From: Sphingobacterium humi
Lineage (GTDB): Bacteria > Bacteroidota > Bacteroidia > Sphingobacteriales > Sphingobacteriaceae
Direction of reading: 5' to 3'
DNA length: 64,000 bases
NCBI RefSeq assembly: GCF_009768885.1
Contig: NZ_WSQA01000011.1
Location: 62,001-126,000, forward strand
Shown here: piece by piece, positions 37,291-46,617 of the stretch
Layout of the letters: each line of letters begins with the position of its first letter
Numbering within the stretch: the first letter of the stretch is position 1
Program-made: the position numbers and the translations under genes
The notes under the pieces: generated by a model
Told to the model about the DNA's origin: nothing
The model's database searches: none
Seen by the model: only the letters and a program-made list of their open reading frames with translations

Positions 37291-38124
37291 ATGATAAGGA
37301 GATTGTTATTGGCCAGTATTGTATTGGCCATATTTTTTGTTTCATGTGGAACGAAACGCAGTACCGTCCTTAAAAACCCCTCTTCCGGACAGACAGGATC
37401 AAGCCATCGCCCAACGGTCAGCAATAAGCCTGCCGTGTCGGGATTGTCGTATATAGAGCGTTATAAGGGCATTGCTATTGAGGAGATGAATAGGTATGGC
37501 ATCCCCGCCAGTATCAAATTGGCGCAGGCGCTACTGGAGTCTGGCAATGGCAATTCATACCTAGCAGTGAATGCGAACAATCACTTCGGAATTAAATGTG
37601 GTGGCACCTGGAACGGAAAGTCTGTAAACCGCCCCGACGACCATGTGAACGATTGTTTCCGTGTGTATGAAAACCCGGAGCAATCCTTTAAAGATCACTC
37701 TCAATTTTTACTTCGAAAACGCTATGAGGGTCTTTTCACGCTTCGAAAAGACGATTATAAAGGCTGGGCACGCGGACTTAAAGCCGCAGGTTATGCCACC
37801 AATCCGCGCTATCCGGAATTACTCATCGATTTAATTGAACGCTACAACCTGCAGCAGTATGATGTGGCCGAGCGTCCTGTGGAGGTTATTGCGCGAGCCG
37901 AGAAGGTAGAGGAAATTATTGAAGAGAAAGCCGTGGAAGAACCGGCCGTAAAAACAGAAGAAATTAAAAAGCCCGTAGCCATGCTAATCCATGAAGTAAA
38001 GGCTTCGGATACCTTATATGCTATTGCCAATCGTTATAAAGTTACTGTAGCTATGCTAAAAGAGCTCAATGGGCTAAGCGGGGATACGCTTGCCGTTGGA
38101 CAGCTGCTTGTCGTATCAAAATAG
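37291..38124 (+). CDS. Glucosaminidase lipoprotein with C-terminal LysM domain
   Basis: 277 residues. The lipobox FFVSC (Cys19) indicates a lipoprotein. The glucosaminidase domain (about 50-190) has the catalytic-glutamate motif AQALLESGNGNSYLA and NNHFGIKCGGTW. A Glu/Ala/Val-rich linker (about 200-230) leads to a LysM peptidoglycan-binding domain (about 233-277: ASDTLYAIANRYKVTVAML). It partners with the upstream single-domain paralogue in wall remodelling. Confidence 0.92.
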   Translation: MIRRLLLASIVLAIFFVSCGTKRSTVLKNPSSGQTGSSHRPTVSNKPAVSGLSYIERYKGIAIEEMNRYGIPASIKLAQALLESGNGNSYLAVNANNHFGIKCGGTWNGKSVNRPDDHVNDCFRVYENPEQSFKDHSQFLLRKRYEGLFTLRKDDYKGWARGLKAAGYATNPRYPELLIDLIERYNLQQYDVAERPVEVIARAEKVEEIIEEKAVEEPAVKTEEIKKPVAMLIHEVKASDTLYAIANRYKVTVAMLKELNGLSGDTLAVGQLLVVSK

Positions 38125-38190
38125 TTACAGAGGCTATTAAAAGATGTTAAATATTAGCAACCTATTCATCTAAGATGTAGTTTTATATTA

Positions 38191-38946
38191 GTGAAGAATC
38201 TAAAGGTATTACTCTTTTGGGGATGGTTGCTTTTGCCGCTTGCCAGCCAAGGGCAACAGGGGGTGTCGGGCATTGTATATGACCTGGAGAGTAAGCAGCG
38301 CCTGGGAGAAGTGCAGATCAAAAACCTAAACAATAACGAACTCTTGTATAATGATGCGCGGGGTGAATTTAAGCTAAACCTGCAACCCGGAGATCGGATT
38401 GCCCTCAAGAAATTGGGCTATAGAGCCGATACGCTGACTTTTACGAGCCAGAAGGCCTTGATTATTAATCTGAAACCGGCGGTAAAGCAAATTGAAACCG
38501 TGAACGTGTATGCTCGTCGTTCGCCCGATGATGTGCTGAATGAAATTCGGCGGGATTATAAGAAAGCATTTGAACTGTCCGGCCCGCAAGAGTACTTTAC
38601 GGTTGGCCCAACGGGTGCAGGAGTAAGCATCGATGCGCTGTATAATTTAGTGAGTAAGGAAGCACGGAACGCACGCCGTTTTACCAAGTTTATTGGGCGC
38701 ATGCATGAAGAAAATATCGTCGATTTTTACTTTTCGCCAGATTTAGTACGGAATTTGATAGGACTTGAAGGCGAAGAATTAAAGGTGTTTATGCAGTTGT
38801 TTAGGCCATCGTACGAATTTGTGGCCCAGTCGCACCACTATCAACTGGTGCAATACATAAAAAGTAAGTACGAAATCTTTAAACTACACCCAAATTTGCG
38901 ACCTTTGCGGGAGTTACCCGATATAAAGTTAGATGTTAATCAATAA
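38191..38946 (+). CDS. Carboxypeptidase-regulatory-like domain envelope protein
   Basis: 251 residues starting at GTG 38191, with a signal peptide (to about 22, LASQG) and an N-terminal CarboxypepD_reg-like/TonB-associated domain: VSGIVYDLESKQRLGEVQI, a beta-sandwich to about residue 95. The rest (RRSPDDVLNEIRRDY, then a helical C-terminus) is not a known enzyme. No barrel is present, so it is likely periplasmic or outer-membrane associated. It overlaps the next gene region tightly (DUF3078 starts 7 bases later), so the two are probably co-transcribed. Confidence 0.78.
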   Translation: MKNLKVLLFWGWLLLPLASQGQQGVSGIVYDLESKQRLGEVQIKNLNNNELLYNDARGEFKLNLQPGDRIALKKLGYRADTLTFTSQKALIINLKPAVKQIETVNVYARRSPDDVLNEIRRDYKKAFELSGPQEYFTVGPTGAGVSIDALYNLVSKEARNARRFTKFIGRMHEENIVDFYFSPDLVRNLIGLEGEELKVFMQLFRPSYEFVAQSHHYQLVQYIKSKYEIFKLHPNLRPLRELPDIKLDVNQ

Positions 38947-38953
38947 AAATAAT

Positions 38954-40000
38954 ATGAAGATAAAGTTCTACCTCGTACCATTTTTACTTTTGATGCTTGG
39001 TTTTTCAATAGCTCAAGCGCAGGATCTAAAAGATTTACGCGTAAAACCGGATAGCTCCTTAAACCAAAAGGAAGCAGGGAAGGCCCTGAATGTAAAGAAT
39101 ATTAATGTGCCTATCCCGAAACTCGATTTGGAAGTGAACTACTGGAAGCATTGGACCAAGTTGGGGGTAAACTTTAACCAGGCCGCCTTCAGTGATAACT
39201 GGCAATTGGGGGGGATTAACTCCTGGGCCGTTTTGGGCTTAATCTGGCATAAATCAGAATACAATAAGAATAATTTCAACTTCACCACAGAGCTGGATAT
39301 GAAATATGGAAAGATTCGGAATGAAGGACAAATGGCAAAGCCGAATAATGACCGTATTTTCTGGGATAATAAACTTTCCTATAAACTTTCGAAAAGTTGG
39401 GCGATCTATACCTCGTTTACTTTTGAATCGCAGTTCGATAACAGTTATACCTATGCAAAGAATGCAGATGGTCAGGATTCTATTACTGGTGTAAAATCGT
39501 CCTTTATGTCGCCGGGTTACTTTACGGAATCCCTGGGTTTGGAGTACAAGCCGGATAATACCTTCTCCTTACGTTTCGGTACAGGTACGGCCCGTCAGAC
39601 AATTATTCTGGACGAGCGTATCAAACCGCGTTCGGCGGCGGCCTACTTCCAGCGTTATGGGGTTTATCCGTTTCCGAAAGACCCAACTAAAGGTACCGGT
39701 GATAAATTCGGTATAGAAGAAGGAAAGAACTTTAAAAACGAACTGGCCTTCCAGCTAACGGCGATCTTAGACCGTAATATTGCGAAAAACATCAACCTGA
39801 AAGCACGTTATAATCTTTTTGCAGATTACCAGGATATGAACGATCCGGCGCACCGTTTGGATGCGACCTTCTCTGCGAAGGTGACTTCCCTAATTAATGT
39901 TTCGCTAGGTGGTACCTTGTTATATGATTCAGCCATGGATGGTAATATTCAATGGAACCAGGCTTTAGCAGTAGGTGTCCTGCTGAATTTACCAAAATAG
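38954..40000 (+). CDS. DUF3078 outer-membrane beta-barrel protein
   Basis: 348 residues. A signal peptide (about 1-22, IAQAQ) precedes an N-terminal linker and a chain of alternating amphipathic strands with aromatic ends (YWKHWTKLGVNFNQAAFSDN, FTTELDMKYGKI, NFTFESQFDNS-type motifs), ending in LAVGVLLNLPK. The NQAAFSDNWQLGG motif is typical of DUF3078. It is predicted to be an outer-membrane barrel of unknown role. ATG 38954 (MKIKFYLVPF) gives the signal peptide; an in-frame start 7 codons earlier overlaps the upstream gene. The amidase gene follows 5 bases later. Confidence 0.85.
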   Translation: MKIKFYLVPFLLLMLGFSIAQAQDLKDLRVKPDSSLNQKEAGKALNVKNINVPIPKLDLEVNYWKHWTKLGVNFNQAAFSDNWQLGGINSWAVLGLIWHKSEYNKNNFNFTTELDMKYGKIRNEGQMAKPNNDRIFWDNKLSYKLSKSWAIYTSFTFESQFDNSYTYAKNADGQDSITGVKSSFMSPGYFTESLGLEYKPDNTFSLRFGTGTARQTIILDERIKPRSAAAYFQRYGVYPFPKDPTKGTGDKFGIEEGKNFKNELAFQLTAILDRNIAKNINLKARYNLFADYQDMNDPAHRLDATFSAKVTSLINVSLGGTLLYDSAMDGNIQWNQALAVGVLLNLPK

Positions 40001-40005
40001 TGTAG

Positions 40006-40932
40006 ATGTTGAGACTTAAATCTTGTTTGTGTGTAGGGTTGGGTTTGTTTTTCTTGGCGTCTTGTTCGACCGCCAAGAAAACTACGGTATTGCAAAGTCC
40101 GCAAACGGCCGTCATCAACCCCGCTAAGGTGGTGGAAGAAACCAAGGTCATTATAGATTCGGTTCCTGTAGGGAGCCAATTGGCGAATCAAGCCGCAAGA
40201 GTCGCGGGTGCCTTAGATAGTGTGCCCCTGACGCCCGAAGAACAAGCAAGATTGATTTACAACAGCGGTATTCATAAAGAATACGACTATGCGCAGGCCA
40301 TGCATTTCGACTGGCGTAAGCCGCAGTATGTGATGATTCATCATACTTCGCAGTCGAGCACCGCGCAAACCATCCGTACCTTTCAATTGCCACATACAAA
40401 AGTAAGTAGCCACTATGTGATCGGAAGAGACGGTCGTGTGGTGCAAATGCTGAACGACTATATTCGGGCTTGGCATGCTGGTCGGGGAAAATGGGGGCAG
40501 ATCACCGATATGAACTCCATTTCCTTAGGAATTGAGCTGGATAATAATGGCCGAGAACCTTTTCCTGAAGCACAGATCAACTCCCTACTTATTTTATTAG
40601 ATACCTTAAAAACACGATACAATATCCCGCAGATTAATTTTATTGGGCACAGCGATTTTGCACCCGGTAGAAAGGACGATCCCAGTGTGTTTTTCCCTTG
40701 GGATAAGCTAGCTGCGCGTGGATTCGGGATCTGGTATAATGAGTCTTATTTATTGCCGGCCCCGGCAACCTTTAACCCTATAGATGCACTGAAGCTGATT
40801 GGTTATGACATGAAAAACCAAGAAGCCGCGATTCGTGCCTTTAAAAAGAAGTACGTGAAAACGGATTTGACCGGACAACTTACCGATAGGGATAAAGCCA
40901 TTATATACGATTTATATCGGAAATACTATTAA
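40006..40932 (+). CDS. N-acetylmuramoyl-L-alanine amidase lipoprotein (Amidase_2)
   Basis: 308 residues. A lipobox, FFLASC, puts the acylated cysteine at position 20. The zinc amidase domain (about 100-240) shows MIHHTSQSS (zinc histidine), SSHYVIGRDGRVVQM, AWHAGRGKW and NFIGHSDFAPGRKDDPSVFFPW (second zinc histidine and catalytic region), the AmpD/Amidase_2 pattern. A C-terminal helical tail (LIGYDMKNQEAAIRAFKKK) resembles a peptidoglycan-binding helix set. It probably cleaves muropeptides at the outer membrane's inner face and completes the envelope cluster. Confidence 0.93.
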   Translation: MLRLKSCLCVGLGLFFLASCSTAKKTTVLQSPQTAVINPAKVVEETKVIIDSVPVGSQLANQAARVAGALDSVPLTPEEQARLIYNSGIHKEYDYAQAMHFDWRKPQYVMIHHTSQSSTAQTIRTFQLPHTKVSSHYVIGRDGRVVQMLNDYIRAWHAGRGKWGQITDMNSISLGIELDNNGREPFPEAQINSLLILLDTLKTRYNIPQINFIGHSDFAPGRKDDPSVFFPWDKLAARGFGIWYNESYLLPAPATFNPIDALKLIGYDMKNQEAAIRAFKKKYVKTDLTGQLTDRDKAIIYDLYRKYY

Positions 40933-41003
40933 ATTCCAGCCTTTCTGCGCTCCTAGGTTAAGAAGCTGTTCAATTTATCTTAAAAATTATTTAATATTGA
41001 ATA

Positions 41004-41591
41004 GTGAAAAGGGACCTTCATACAGATGAGCAATTCTTGATGGAGCAATTTAAACGAGGTGAAACGGCAGCCTTTGAGATTATCTTCAAAAGGAATTACC
41101 CCGCACTTTGTTTATTTCTTCAGAAAATGGGTGTTGACACTTTCCCGGCCGAGGAAATGCTGAATGACCTGTTTTTAAAATTATGGGATAAATGTGCTGA
41201 TTTCGACTCCTTGGAAGGGATCCGAGGCTTCCTTTATATTTCCAGTAAAAATGCGGCTCTAAATCATTTTGATAAGCTTAAGCGTTTACAAAAACGGGAA
41301 GAGCATTACCTGGCGCAGCAAGATCAATGGACCAGTTTTCCGGTACAACAGCAAATCATCTATCTAGAAACCCTGAAAACAATTGAACAAGTCATTGGGC
41401 AACTTCCGGATCAATGTCAGCAGGTGATGCAGCTGATGTTTATTGAAGGCCTTACACCACAGGAAGTCGCCGATCAATTGAACATAGCCCGCGGCACGGT
41501 GTATAACCAAAAGGCGAGGGGCCTATCCTTCCTCAAGGAAAAGCTATCTCCCGAGCAGTTTCTATTCTTACTTTTATTCTTCGATTTTTAA
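41004..41591 (+). CDS. ECF RNA polymerase sigma factor
   Basis: 195 residues, GTG start. Region 2 (about 8-80) includes FEIIFKRNYPALCLF, EEMLNDLFLKLW and SSKNAALNHFDKLKR; region 4 (about 125-180) has LPDQCQQVMQLMFIEGLTPQEVADQLNIARGTVYNQK-type helix-turn-helix, given here in parts. It belongs to the FecI-like group in Bacteroidota. The neighbouring FecR anti-sigma, SusC and SusD form the standard cell-surface-signalling unit: substrate binding at SusC relieves FecR and lets the sigma factor transcribe the locus. Confidence 0.93.
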   Translation: MKRDLHTDEQFLMEQFKRGETAAFEIIFKRNYPALCLFLQKMGVDTFPAEEMLNDLFLKLWDKCADFDSLEGIRGFLYISSKNAALNHFDKLKRLQKREEHYLAQQDQWTSFPVQQQIIYLETLKTIEQVIGQLPDQCQQVMQLMFIEGLTPQEVADQLNIARGTVYNQKARGLSFLKEKLSPEQFLFLLLFFDF

Positions 41592-41697
41592 TAAATTGTG
41601 AAAATTATTTCGCTGTAATACAGTGTGTTATCACTTTTCTTGATTTCCTTGTAGAGATATCCTTTCCCAATTTTGTTTTTATAGGGATTGCTTCATT

Positions 41698-42882
41698 ATG
41701 AAAAATATTCCTACACATATTATACAGATTCTAGCCTACCGTCATATCGAGCCTTTGAATGAACAGCAAAAGGATCAATTGGCAAGCTGGTTGGCCGAAG
41801 ATGCGGTTAATCAGGACTTGCTGACTTATTTTGACGATAAGGGAAAGCTGTATCAGGATCTACAGCAGTTGAAGCAGCAGGATGCTGATGGGGCTTGGGA
41901 AAAGCACCGTCTGCTTTTTGAGCCTGCACAGCAAACCCCTGTGCGTAAGATGCAAGGACAAGCTTGGGTAAAGTGGACCCTGGCTATAGCTGCCCTGTGC
42001 CTATTGGCCTTTGGCGTATTCTTGTATCAATCTAATAAAATCAAGGAAGATCAGCAATTTGCGGATTCCATCAAGCCAGGAAGCGACAAGGCAACGCTGC
42101 TTCTAGCAGACGGTCAGACCATTGAGCTTTCGGAAGATGCTTCTGGCATTCGGATAGACTCTAATATGAAAGATGCGGATGGAAATCCGGTGTTAAGTCA
42201 GGCTGAAAAGCAGGCCTTAAGCTCTTTTACGGTTGCAACACCTATGGGTGGACAGTTTAACATGACCTTGCCTGATGGCACCAAGGTATGGCTGAACTCC
42301 AATACAACACTAACTTACGAAAGCCTAAAAGACCAACGTATCGTCAATCTGCAGGGAGAGGCCTATTTCGAGGTGGCCAGTTTGCAGCTACCAGGTACCT
42401 GGGGAAAGGCGAATAAACTACCCTTCGTGGTGCAGACAAAAGATCAGCGCGTGGAAGTATTGGGGACACAATTTAATGTGAAATCCTTTGCTGAAGAAAA
42501 GACCACAGCGACAACCCTTTTGGAAGGACAGGTACAAATAGCCATGAATACCCAGCAGATGCTGTTATATCCGGGAGAACAAGCGGTTTCCACTGGACAG
42601 CGCCTGAAGAAACAAAACGTGAATATGAGTACTGTGATGGCTTGGAAACAGGGCGAATTTGTGTTTAATGAGGAGAAATTGGGCGAAATTATTGCACAAT
42701 TGGAGCGTTGGTATAATGTGAAGTTTGAGCTGCAGGATGCACGCTTGGCCGATATTCGTTTTGAAGCCTTGGTGTCGAAACACTTGCAGTTAAAAGAAAT
42801 ATTAAATCTTCTGGAGCTGACCGGTAAAGTGCGGTTTATCGTGAAGGATCAGAAGATTTTAGTGAAAAGGAATACTAAATAA
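41698..42882 (+). CDS. FecR family anti-sigma factor
   Basis: 394 residues: a cytosolic N-terminal helix region (1-85), one membrane segment (about 92-111, WTLAIAALCLLAFGVFLY), a periplasmic FecR domain (about 140-260; TPMGGQFNMTLPDGTKVWLN) and a C-terminal secretin/TonB short-N-like DUF4974 domain (about 320-394; MAWKQGEFVFNEEKL). It inhibits the upstream ECF sigma factor until SusC signals through the periplasm. Confidence 0.95.
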   Translation: MKNIPTHIIQILAYRHIEPLNEQQKDQLASWLAEDAVNQDLLTYFDDKGKLYQDLQQLKQQDADGAWEKHRLLFEPAQQTPVRKMQGQAWVKWTLAIAALCLLAFGVFLYQSNKIKEDQQFADSIKPGSDKATLLLADGQTIELSEDASGIRIDSNMKDADGNPVLSQAEKQALSSFTVATPMGGQFNMTLPDGTKVWLNSNTTLTYESLKDQRIVNLQGEAYFEVASLQLPGTWGKANKLPFVVQTKDQRVEVLGTQFNVKSFAEEKTTATTLLEGQVQIAMNTQQMLLYPGEQAVSTGQRLKKQNVNMSTVMAWKQGEFVFNEEKLGEIIAQLERWYNVKFELQDARLADIRFEALVSKHLQLKEILNLLELTGKVRFIVKDQKILVKRNTK

Positions 42883-42968
42883 CCAAAAAAAGCAGAAGCG
42901 ATTGCGGCGCTCCTGCTCATAATAGGTCAAACAATCATCGTGAAATTAATTATTTAAAACCTAATCAA

Positions 42969-45900
42969 ATGTATGAAAATTATGGGCAAAGTGGCTCGCA
43001 ACAACGGGCTTATTTTGCAGGATTAAGCTATGGACGAGACCGTCAGCCAGTTGCTGCCGGGGCCTGGAGAAGATGTATTATGAGATTATCTGTTTTTTCT
43101 GTCTTAATGACCATGTTCCTGACGCAGGTGTGGTCGGCAGGGATGGCCCAAGTGGTGTCTCTGAAAGGAGATAAGGTCTCTTTAAGGCAAGTCTTTAAGG
43201 ATATTAATAAACAAACGGGCTACCATTATTTATGGTCGGCGCAAGATATTCAACCTTCGGCAAGAATCGATGTCAACATTGTTCGGAAGCCCTTGGCTGA
43301 AGCCTTGCCTTTGATTTTGAATGGACTGGACTTGACCTATGAGATCGAGAATAAAACCATCGTTATCAAGGAGAAAGCTGTAGCCTCGCCGAGCAATAAC
43401 CCGATTAAGCTTGCTGAAACACCTATTTATGTGCAGCAAAGCATTCGCGGTCGGGTGGTAAATGAGGAAGGGGAACCGGTGAGTGGGGTGACTGTCCGGA
43501 TTAAAGGAACCAATGTGGTTACCACTTCCAATAGCAATGGGGAGTTTTCCTTCGATAAGCAATATATCGATAAGCAGGTATTGGTTTTTACCTGTGTAGG
43601 CTATGTGCCGGTAGAGCTTTCCGCAAAAGCGCAATTAGGGGATATTAAACTGGAAGAACTTAACAATAGCATTGAAGGCATTGAACTGGTGGTGAATACC
43701 GGTTACCAAAAGATCAGTAAGGAAAGGGCTGCCGGTTCCTTCGCGCAAATTAATGCCGAAGACATGGAAAGCCGCTTGCAGACCAACTTCCTGGATAGGA
43801 CAGAGGGCTTGCTACCGGGGATGAACCTGAGTTTAAATAAAGCCGCCGCAAACCCGATGAATAAAAAGAACGATGTGGGGATTGTGGTGCGTGGAACCTC
43901 AACCTTAAATGCGCAAGCTGCACCCCTTATTGTGGTGGATGGGATGCCGTATGAAGGCGATTTAACGGCTATTAATCCGAATGATGTGGAAACCATGACC
44001 GTGTTGAAGGATGCCTCAGCAGCTTCTATTTACGGGGTTCGCTCGTCTAACGGGGTAATCGTAATTACCACAAAAATGGGAAAAGAAGGGCCAGCGAAAA
44101 TTGACTATGCGAATACCTTGGTGTTGCGTGGCCTTCCAGATCGTGGATACCTTAATCAAATGAGCAGTGCCGAATTGGTGGACTTCCAAAAGGAAATGTT
44201 TAACTATCGTTCTGGCGACTATGCTAGTTTGGATCCTAAAAAGGCCATGAGCGATGTGTATAGAACGCTTTATGAATTTAAAGGCGGGAAAATTGATGCG
44301 GTAGAGTTGGAGCGCCAGTTAGATGTATTCCGCAATAGAAATCGTTTCGATCACATGGATGAGTTTTTGAACTCGCATATTTTAGATCAGCAACATAACC
44401 TTTCCCTGTCCGGAGCTTCCGATCGGTTTAAGTATTATTATTCTGTAAACTACAATAAGCCGGGCGATTATAATAAAGATAGACCTGTTGTTGAGAGCAT
44501 TGGATTTAACATCAAAAACTCTGTTAAACTGACCAATTGGATGAACCTAAACTTAAATGTTTTGGGTAAGAATCAAAAGCAGAACGGTGCCATAGGGTTC
44601 AATTTCTATGATAACTACATGGGCGGAAAGGCCTCTTATTACCTGTTGAGAAATGAAGATGGATCGGCGGCACAGTGGTACAATAGCAAGTCGCAATTTG
44701 AAATCGACCGCCTAAATGACCTTGGCTTATTGGATGAAACCTATATTCCAATAAATGAGGTTAATAATAGAAAGGTTAATTACTCCAACAAATACATCAA
44801 TTTAAATTTCGGTGCTAATTTCAACCTGATGCCAGGACTTACCTTCGATGTTTCTTACCAAACCGAGCGTACCGAAGGCTATAACGGAACGACCTTCACC
44901 AAAGATAATCAAACGGTGATGGCTCAAATTAATGATGCGACTCAAATTGATAAGGATGGCGTTATTAAACGGAATGTGCCGCTTGGAGGGCAGTTCTCAG
45001 AGCGTAGATTGGACATTAACTCGTATACCCTAAGAGGTCAGTTGAATTTTGAGAAGTCTTTTGAAGGCGTGCATGATGTTAATGTGATTGCCGGAGCGGA
45101 GCGCAGACAAATTAATAGCCGCTTTACGGATATCTATAAATATGGATATGATGAAAGCAGCTTAGTTTATAAAGGAATTAATGAAGAATTGTTCGGGGTT
45201 AATATTCCGAATACACAGGCGATATTTAACAGCTATACCTTAAGGAAGCAGGAAACTGGCTTTAGCGATATATTGGATCGTTTTGTTTCCTTTTACGCCA
45301 ATGGATCTTATACCTACCAAAGAAACCTGACCCTAAGTGCAAGTATTCGTATGGATCAGTCGAATCTGTTTGGTACTGATATCAAAACCCAATATAAACC
45401 TTTATGGTCGGTGGGCGCGATCTATCAAATGCCAACATTTGATCAAGACTGGTTAAGCCGTTGGGCTGTTCGCTTGACTTATGGGGTGAACGGGAATGTG
45501 CCGAAGGAAAATGGCCCATACCTTATTTCAAGAGTGAGCCCTAGCTTGAACTACTATACCAGCGAGATGCAGGCTAGCATCACAACGCCGCCAAACCCAT
45601 CTTTACGTTGGGAGCGGACCGATGTATTGAACTTTGGAATCGACTTCGCGCTTCTTAAAAACAGACTTAACGGTAGCATCGATCTGTATAATAAGAAAAC
45701 AACGGATTTGTTAGGTCCAACCGCCGTAGATCCGACCCTGGGCTGGGATATCGTAGATATGAATTATGGTAATATGCAAAACAGAGGGATTGAGCTTGGC
45801 TTAAATGCTAAACCTATTGTTAGGGAACATTTTAGATGGAACTCTACCTTGAACTTTAGCTATAACAAGAATGAGATTACGCATTTATATGTGCAGCAGA

Positions 45901-46604
45901 ACACACCTTATTACTTTTATTATGCGCCTCAAAACCGTGTAGGAAAGCCTGTGGGAAGTATGTACAGTATTGATTATGTAGGATTGAATGAAAAAGGTGA
46001 GCCTTTGGCGCAGAAAAAGGATGGAACAGTTGTGAAATCTACCCAACAGCTTACCATGGACGATATGATCTTTAACGGTACTACCGTTCCTCCTTATAGT
46101 CTGGCCTTTAGAAATGGCTTCCAATACAAAGGCTTCAATCTAGATTTTATGTTTGTGTTTAACGGTGGGCATATTATGCGTACCGTGCATCCGGAAACTT
46201 TAACCAAGTTCGCCGAACTTAATTACAACAGCAACTTCGATCGCCTTTGGTTGAATTACTGGAAGAAACCTGGAGATGAGCAGAATCCTGATTTGGCACC
46301 TGCTTTCCTTTCCGGTGCTTCTGGCAATGTGACAGACCTTTATAATGCCGCAGATAATTTTGTTGAAAAAGCAGACTACATTAAGTTGCGCGATGTTTCC
46401 TTATCCTATACTTTACCGAAAGCATGGTTAGGCAGAACGCCGATTCGCCATGTGCGCCTGACAGGGCAAATTTTGAATGCGTGGCGTTGGACAGCAAACT
46501 CCCATAATCTTGATCCGGAGGTGTGGTCGGGGTATTCCTTGGTTTCTACAAGAGGGGTTTTAGCTCCTGTGACTTATAATTTCGGTTTATCTATAGGTAT
46601 TTAA
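42969..46604 (+). CDS. SusC/RagA family TonB-linked outer-membrane receptor
   Basis: 1211 residues from ATG 42969. The signal peptide lies at about 38-60 (MRLSVFSVLMTMFLTQVWSA), so the first 37 codons may be an untranslated or extended N-region and ATG 43080 is an alternative start. Then: STN domain (about 68-120), CarboxypepD_reg-like domain (about 157-225, RGRVVNEEGEPVSGVTVRIK), plug (about 250-370, VVRGTSTLNA, IYGVRSSNGVIVITT) and a 22-strand barrel ending NFGLSIGI. Together with SusD it imports a macromolecular substrate using TonB energy. The STN domain marks it as the FecR-signalling type. Confidence 0.95.
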   Translation: MYENYGQSGSQQRAYFAGLSYGRDRQPVAAGAWRRCIMRLSVFSVLMTMFLTQVWSAGMAQVVSLKGDKVSLRQVFKDINKQTGYHYLWSAQDIQPSARIDVNIVRKPLAEALPLILNGLDLTYEIENKTIVIKEKAVASPSNNPIKLAETPIYVQQSIRGRVVNEEGEPVSGVTVRIKGTNVVTTSNSNGEFSFDKQYIDKQVLVFTCVGYVPVELSAKAQLGDIKLEELNNSIEGIELVVNTGYQKISKERAAGSFAQINAEDMESRLQTNFLDRTEGLLPGMNLSLNKAAANPMNKKNDVGIVVRGTSTLNAQAAPLIVVDGMPYEGDLTAINPNDVETMTVLKDASAASIYGVRSSNGVIVITTKMGKEGPAKIDYANTLVLRGLPDRGYLNQMSSAELVDFQKEMFNYRSGDYASLDPKKAMSDVYRTLYEFKGGKIDAVELERQLDVFRNRNRFDHMDEFLNSHILDQQHNLSLSGASDRFKYYYSVNYNKPGDYNKDRPVVESIGFNIKNSVKLTNWMNLNLNVLGKNQKQNGAIGFNFYDNYMGGKASYYLLRNEDGSAAQWYNSKSQFEIDRLNDLGLLDETYIPINEVNNRKVNYSNKYINLNFGANFNLMPGLTFDVSYQTERTEGYNGTTFTKDNQTVMAQINDATQIDKDGVIKRNVPLGGQFSERRLDINSYTLRGQLNFEKSFEGVHDVNVIAGAERRQINSRFTDIYKYGYDESSLVYKGINEELFGVNIPNTQAIFNSYTLRKQETGFSDILDRFVSFYANGSYTYQRNLTLSASIRMDQSNLFGTDIKTQYKPLWSVGAIYQMPTFDQDWLSRWAVRLTYGVNGNVPKENGPYLISRVSPSLNYYTSEMQASITTPPNPSLRWERTDVLNFGIDFALLKNRLNGSIDLYNKKTTDLLGPTAVDPTLGWDIVDMNYGNMQNRGIELGLNAKPIVREHFRWNSTLNFSYNKNEITHLYVQQNTPYYFYYAPQNRVGKPVGSMYSIDYVGLNEKGEPLAQKKDGTVVKSTQQLTMDDMIFNGTTVPPYSLAFRNGFQYKGFNLDFMFVFNGGHIMRTVHPETLTKFAELNYNSNFDRLWLNYWKKPGDEQNPDLAPAFLSGASGNVTDLYNAADNFVEKADYIKLRDVSLSYTLPKAWLGRTPIRHVRLTGQILNAWRWTANSHNLDPEVWSGYSLVSTRGVLAPVTYNFGLSIGI

Positions 46605-46617
46605 AGAAGATTACAAC

